Assembly (NCBI GenBank): GCA_025361065.1
Contig: JANYAY010000178.1
Span: 1-35,268, forward strand
Source: Deltaproteobacteria bacterium
Lineage (GTDB): Bacteria; Desulfobacterota; Syntrophia; Syntrophales; Smithellaceae
Direction: 5' to 3'
Length of the DNA stretch: 35,268 nucleotides
In this document: in pieces, positions 34,586 to 35,268 of the stretch
Numbering within the stretch: the first letter of the stretch is position 1
How the letters are laid out: each line of letters starts with the position of its first letter
Notes under the pieces: model-generated
What the model was told of the DNA's origin: nothing
The model's database searches: none
Seen by the model: the letters and a program-made list of their open reading frames with translations, nothing else
Made by a program: the position numbers and the translations under genes

Positions 34586-34834
34586 ATGTCGGAACGATAC
34601 GAACTGATTTATGGCTTTGTGCATTGCCGCGGCAAGACCACCTATTCCGCCGGATACGCGGACACCCGGGCCGAAGCGGAGGCGTGGCTCAAGAAAAACC
34701 GGGAGACTCCGTCACGAACCGTGAAAGTGCCTCCCGAAGATCCCATTCGTTACTGTCCGGCAGCCATATGCCCCTTAAAGCGGCAGAAACCGTGGTTTGA
34801 TATTACAATTTCGCAAAAGCCGGAAGAATCATGA
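34586..34834 (+). CDS. Small conserved-looking hypothetical protein
   Basis: An 82-residue protein that I do not recognise. It has several charged residues, a central ADTRAEAEAWLKKNRE helix-like stretch and cysteines at 14, 57 and 62 (CPAAICPLK). It begins 14 bases after the dehydrogenase stop with AAGGGA upstream, so it is likely the last gene of the operon. No signal peptide or membrane span is seen. Confidence 0.6.
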   Translation: MSERYELIYGFVHCRGKTTYSAGYADTRAEAEAWLKKNRETPSRTVKVPPEDPIRYCPAAICPLKRQKPWFDITISQKPEES

Positions 34835-34894
34835 TACCGGACTGCCGGGGCGAAGTACAGGAGGATTAAATTGTGCCGTCAATAGAAACCAACT

Positions 34895-34924
34895 ATCGTC
34901 ATGCCGGACTTGATCCTGTATCCA
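34895..34924. repeat. REP-like repeat unit
   Basis: CGTCATGCCGGACTTGATCC, followed by a partner arm ending TCCAG. It is the same style as 18421-18484 and lies next to the second 81-base repeat, so the two units travel together. Confidence 0.5.
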
Positions 34925-34953
34925 GTCCTATTTATTATGGATTCCCGCCTTTG

Positions 34954-35034
34954 AGACTGTGTCGTAATCGCAAAAGTGCTATCAATAGCGTCATGCCGAT
35001 GAATACCATGAAGGGCACGCGAATCGGCATCCAG
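34954..35034 (+). repeat. 81-base dispersed repeat, copy B
   Basis: Begins AGACTGTGTCGTAAT and ends CGCGAATCGGCATCCAG. It aligns gap-free with the reverse complement of 18500-18580. Its first 15 bases recur at 35053-35067 and, inverted with one change, at 35241-35255, so this repeat shares an end motif with the element after it. Confidence 0.8.
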
Positions 35035-35052
35035 ACGTCGTCCCGGCGAAAG

Positions 35053-35255
35053 AGACTGTGTCGTAATAGGATAAATTGCCATTTTGTGTCCTCCGCTGGC
35101 GGAGGTGTCACGAGGTGACGGAGGTGGACTAAGGAGTGCCAATGTGTAACTTATTAATATTACAGCCACTTAAAAAACATCCACCCCCTTGCCCCCGCCA
35201 GCGGGGGACAATACGAATAGACTGCAATCAGCATCTGTCAATTGCGACACAGTCT
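35053..35255. mobile_element. MITE-like element with 15-base terminal inverted repeats
   Basis: AGACTGTGTCGTAAT (35053-35067) and its inverse ATTGCGACACAGTCT (35241-35255) bound 203 bases and differ at one position. Inside are two mirrored hairpin modules: CCTCCG-CTGG-CGGAGG on the left and CCCCCG-CCAG-CGGGGG on the right. It encodes no transposase. The ends also match motifs at 34954-34968 and 18566-18580. A non-autonomous mobile or structured repeat is likely; the identity is not established. Confidence 0.55.
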
Positions 35256-35268
35256 CGAAAGTCGGGAA

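Larger units (their letters stand above)
34835..35268. other. 434-base terminal gap filled with repeats
   Basis: No credible gene. It contains a REP-like unit (34895-34924), the second 81-base dispersed repeat (34954-35034), and a 203-base element with 15-base inverted ends (35053-35255). Reading frames here are made of repeat sequence. Confidence 0.75.

Overview
The window looks like a chromosomal segment of an anaerobic, sulfite-reducing bacterium of the Desulfobacterota (former Deltaproteobacteria). This rests on a complete reductive-type dissimilatory sulfite reductase region (dsrAB with dsrD, dsrN, dsrC and dsrMKJOP) and on housekeeping genes of matching character. No rRNA, tRNA or CRISPR array was recognised, and I cannot name a genus.

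Layout. (1) 1-4322: zinc homeostasis. A Fur/Zur-type regulator is translationally coupled to znuA-znuC-znuB, with the same 15-base palindrome before the regulator and before znuA. A BASS-type membrane transporter follows. (2) 4385-8902: Fe superoxide dismutase on the plus strand, then a minus-strand housekeeping block (HU/IHF protein, rluB, scpB, scpA, trpS, HU). (3) 9204-13584: a sulfur-oxyanion transport and control region. It has two divergent members of the putative sulfate exporter (YeiH/UPF0324) family, a new 52-residue membrane protein, and a YeiE-like LysR regulator. A 40-base sequence (37 of 40 identical) lies upstream of yeiH and of yeiE. (4) 13948-18343: dsrA-dsrB-dsrD-dsrN, then dsrC. 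(5) 18740-26226: a second, divergent cytochrome b/HdrD-like pair (DsrMK- or TmcCB-like), followed by canonical dsrM-dsrK-dsrJ-dsrO-dsrP with overlapping or nearly abutting genes. (6) 26598-34834: an operon-like run of ackA, xsc (sulfoacetaldehyde acetyltransferase), a short-chain dehydrogenase, a second full-length ThDP enzyme, an MFS transporter, a zinc-type dehydrogenase and a small orphan protein. (7) 34835-35268: repeats, including a 203-base element with 15-base inverted ends. An 81-base repeat in it is also found in inverted orientation at 18500-18580.

How the parts may work together. Xsc splits sulfoacetaldehyde with phosphate into acetyl phosphate and sulfite. AckA next to it would turn acetyl phosphate into acetate and ATP. 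The sulfite would be the electron acceptor for DsrAB (activated by DsrD), which passes sulfur to DsrC; the DsrMKJOP membrane complex would then reduce the DsrC trisulfide. The MFS protein could import a C2 or C3 sulfonate, the two dehydrogenases could oxidise it, and the second ThDP enzyme could make sulfoacetaldehyde from a C3 intermediate. Excess sulfite or sulfate could leave through the YeiH-type proteins under YeiE control. No sat, apr or qmo genes are in the window, so this stretch encodes sulfite respiration fed at least in part by an organosulfonate. The individual families are seen in the sequence; the joint pathway and its substrate are inference.
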